This document shows, piece by piece, positions 63,971-64,000 of a stretch of DNA of 64,000 nucleotides. Origin of the DNA: Limnohabitans sp. T6-20 (GTDB lineage Bacteria; Pseudomonadota; Gammaproteobacteria; Burkholderiales; Burkholderiaceae_C); contig NZ_NERW01000002.1 in NCBI RefSeq assembly GCF_003063505.1, forward strand, positions 868,001 through 932,000. Reading direction: 5' to 3'. Below the pieces are notes generated by a model that saw only the letters and a list, made by a program, of their open reading frames with translations, was not told where the DNA came from and searched no databases. Both the position numbers and the translations under genes were made by a program. Positions within the stretch are counted from its first letter, which is position 1, and every line of letters starts with the position of its first letter.

Positions 63971-64000
63971 GAACAGATCCTCAATTTGGAGAATGCTTTG

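Overview
The window is chromosomal DNA of a betaproteobacterium, most likely order Burkholderiales and family Comamonadaceae (inferred from gene order, protein sequences and the high GC content; no marker gene for species level is present). It is densely packed with housekeeping genes. Coordinates come from reading the sequence and translations by eye; no database search was run.

Region 1 (1-11.3 kb) is a low-oxygen respiration block: the end of ccoI, then ccoS, ccoNOQP (cbb3 oxidase), ccoG, a FixH-like gene and a small membrane protein. A convergent fnr regulator and divergent hemN (oxygen-independent haem synthesis) follow. Clear FNR-type boxes lie before ccoN and before hemN, and a weaker one sits in the fnr leader, so the block looks like a self-contained FNR circuit. 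Two TauE/SafE-like membrane proteins, a SIMPL-domain protein, zapA with a zapB-like partner, and a candidate 6S RNA complete the region.

Region 2 (11.4-18.9 kb) is a vitamin B12 uptake and salvage operon. A cobalamin riboswitch precedes a BtuB-type receptor, two corrinoid-binding proteins (one without a signal peptide), BtuC, BtuD, cobyric acid synthase and a small glutaredoxin.

Region 3 (19-27 kb) holds wrbA, a short RNB exoribonuclease, a TauD-like dioxygenase and a four-gene minus-strand operon (DUF3348, DUF802, OmpA/MotB-like, DUF2894). By eye this operon encodes a MotA/MotB- or ZorA/ZorB-like ion-driven membrane complex with a long cytoplasmic tail; its function is unknown. It is the best candidate for an undescribed system here.

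Region 4 (27-43 kb) is mainly housekeeping: nth, an aminotransferase, serB, mfd, ispD-ispF, an OmpR/EnvZ-type pair, 3-hydroxybutyrate dehydrogenase, two hydrolases, relA and a tRNA-Val(GAC). A REP-like palindromic repeat family occupies four intergenic gaps.

Region 5 (43-56 kb) has oligopeptidase A, folD, and a PAS kinase/FixJ-type regulator pair divergent from aceE-aceF-lpdA (pyruvate dehydrogenase). A CoA-transferase gene remnant follows the lpdA terminator.

Region 6 (56-64 kb) is accessory-flavoured: a secreted protein, an HxD-motif protein, a lipoprotein, an RNase D-like exonuclease, YlqF GTPase, an RcnB-like protein and HU. It ends with three direct repeats, a divergent KfrA-like/tyrosine-recombinase pair around a palindromic operator candidate, and a YnfA-type membrane protein.
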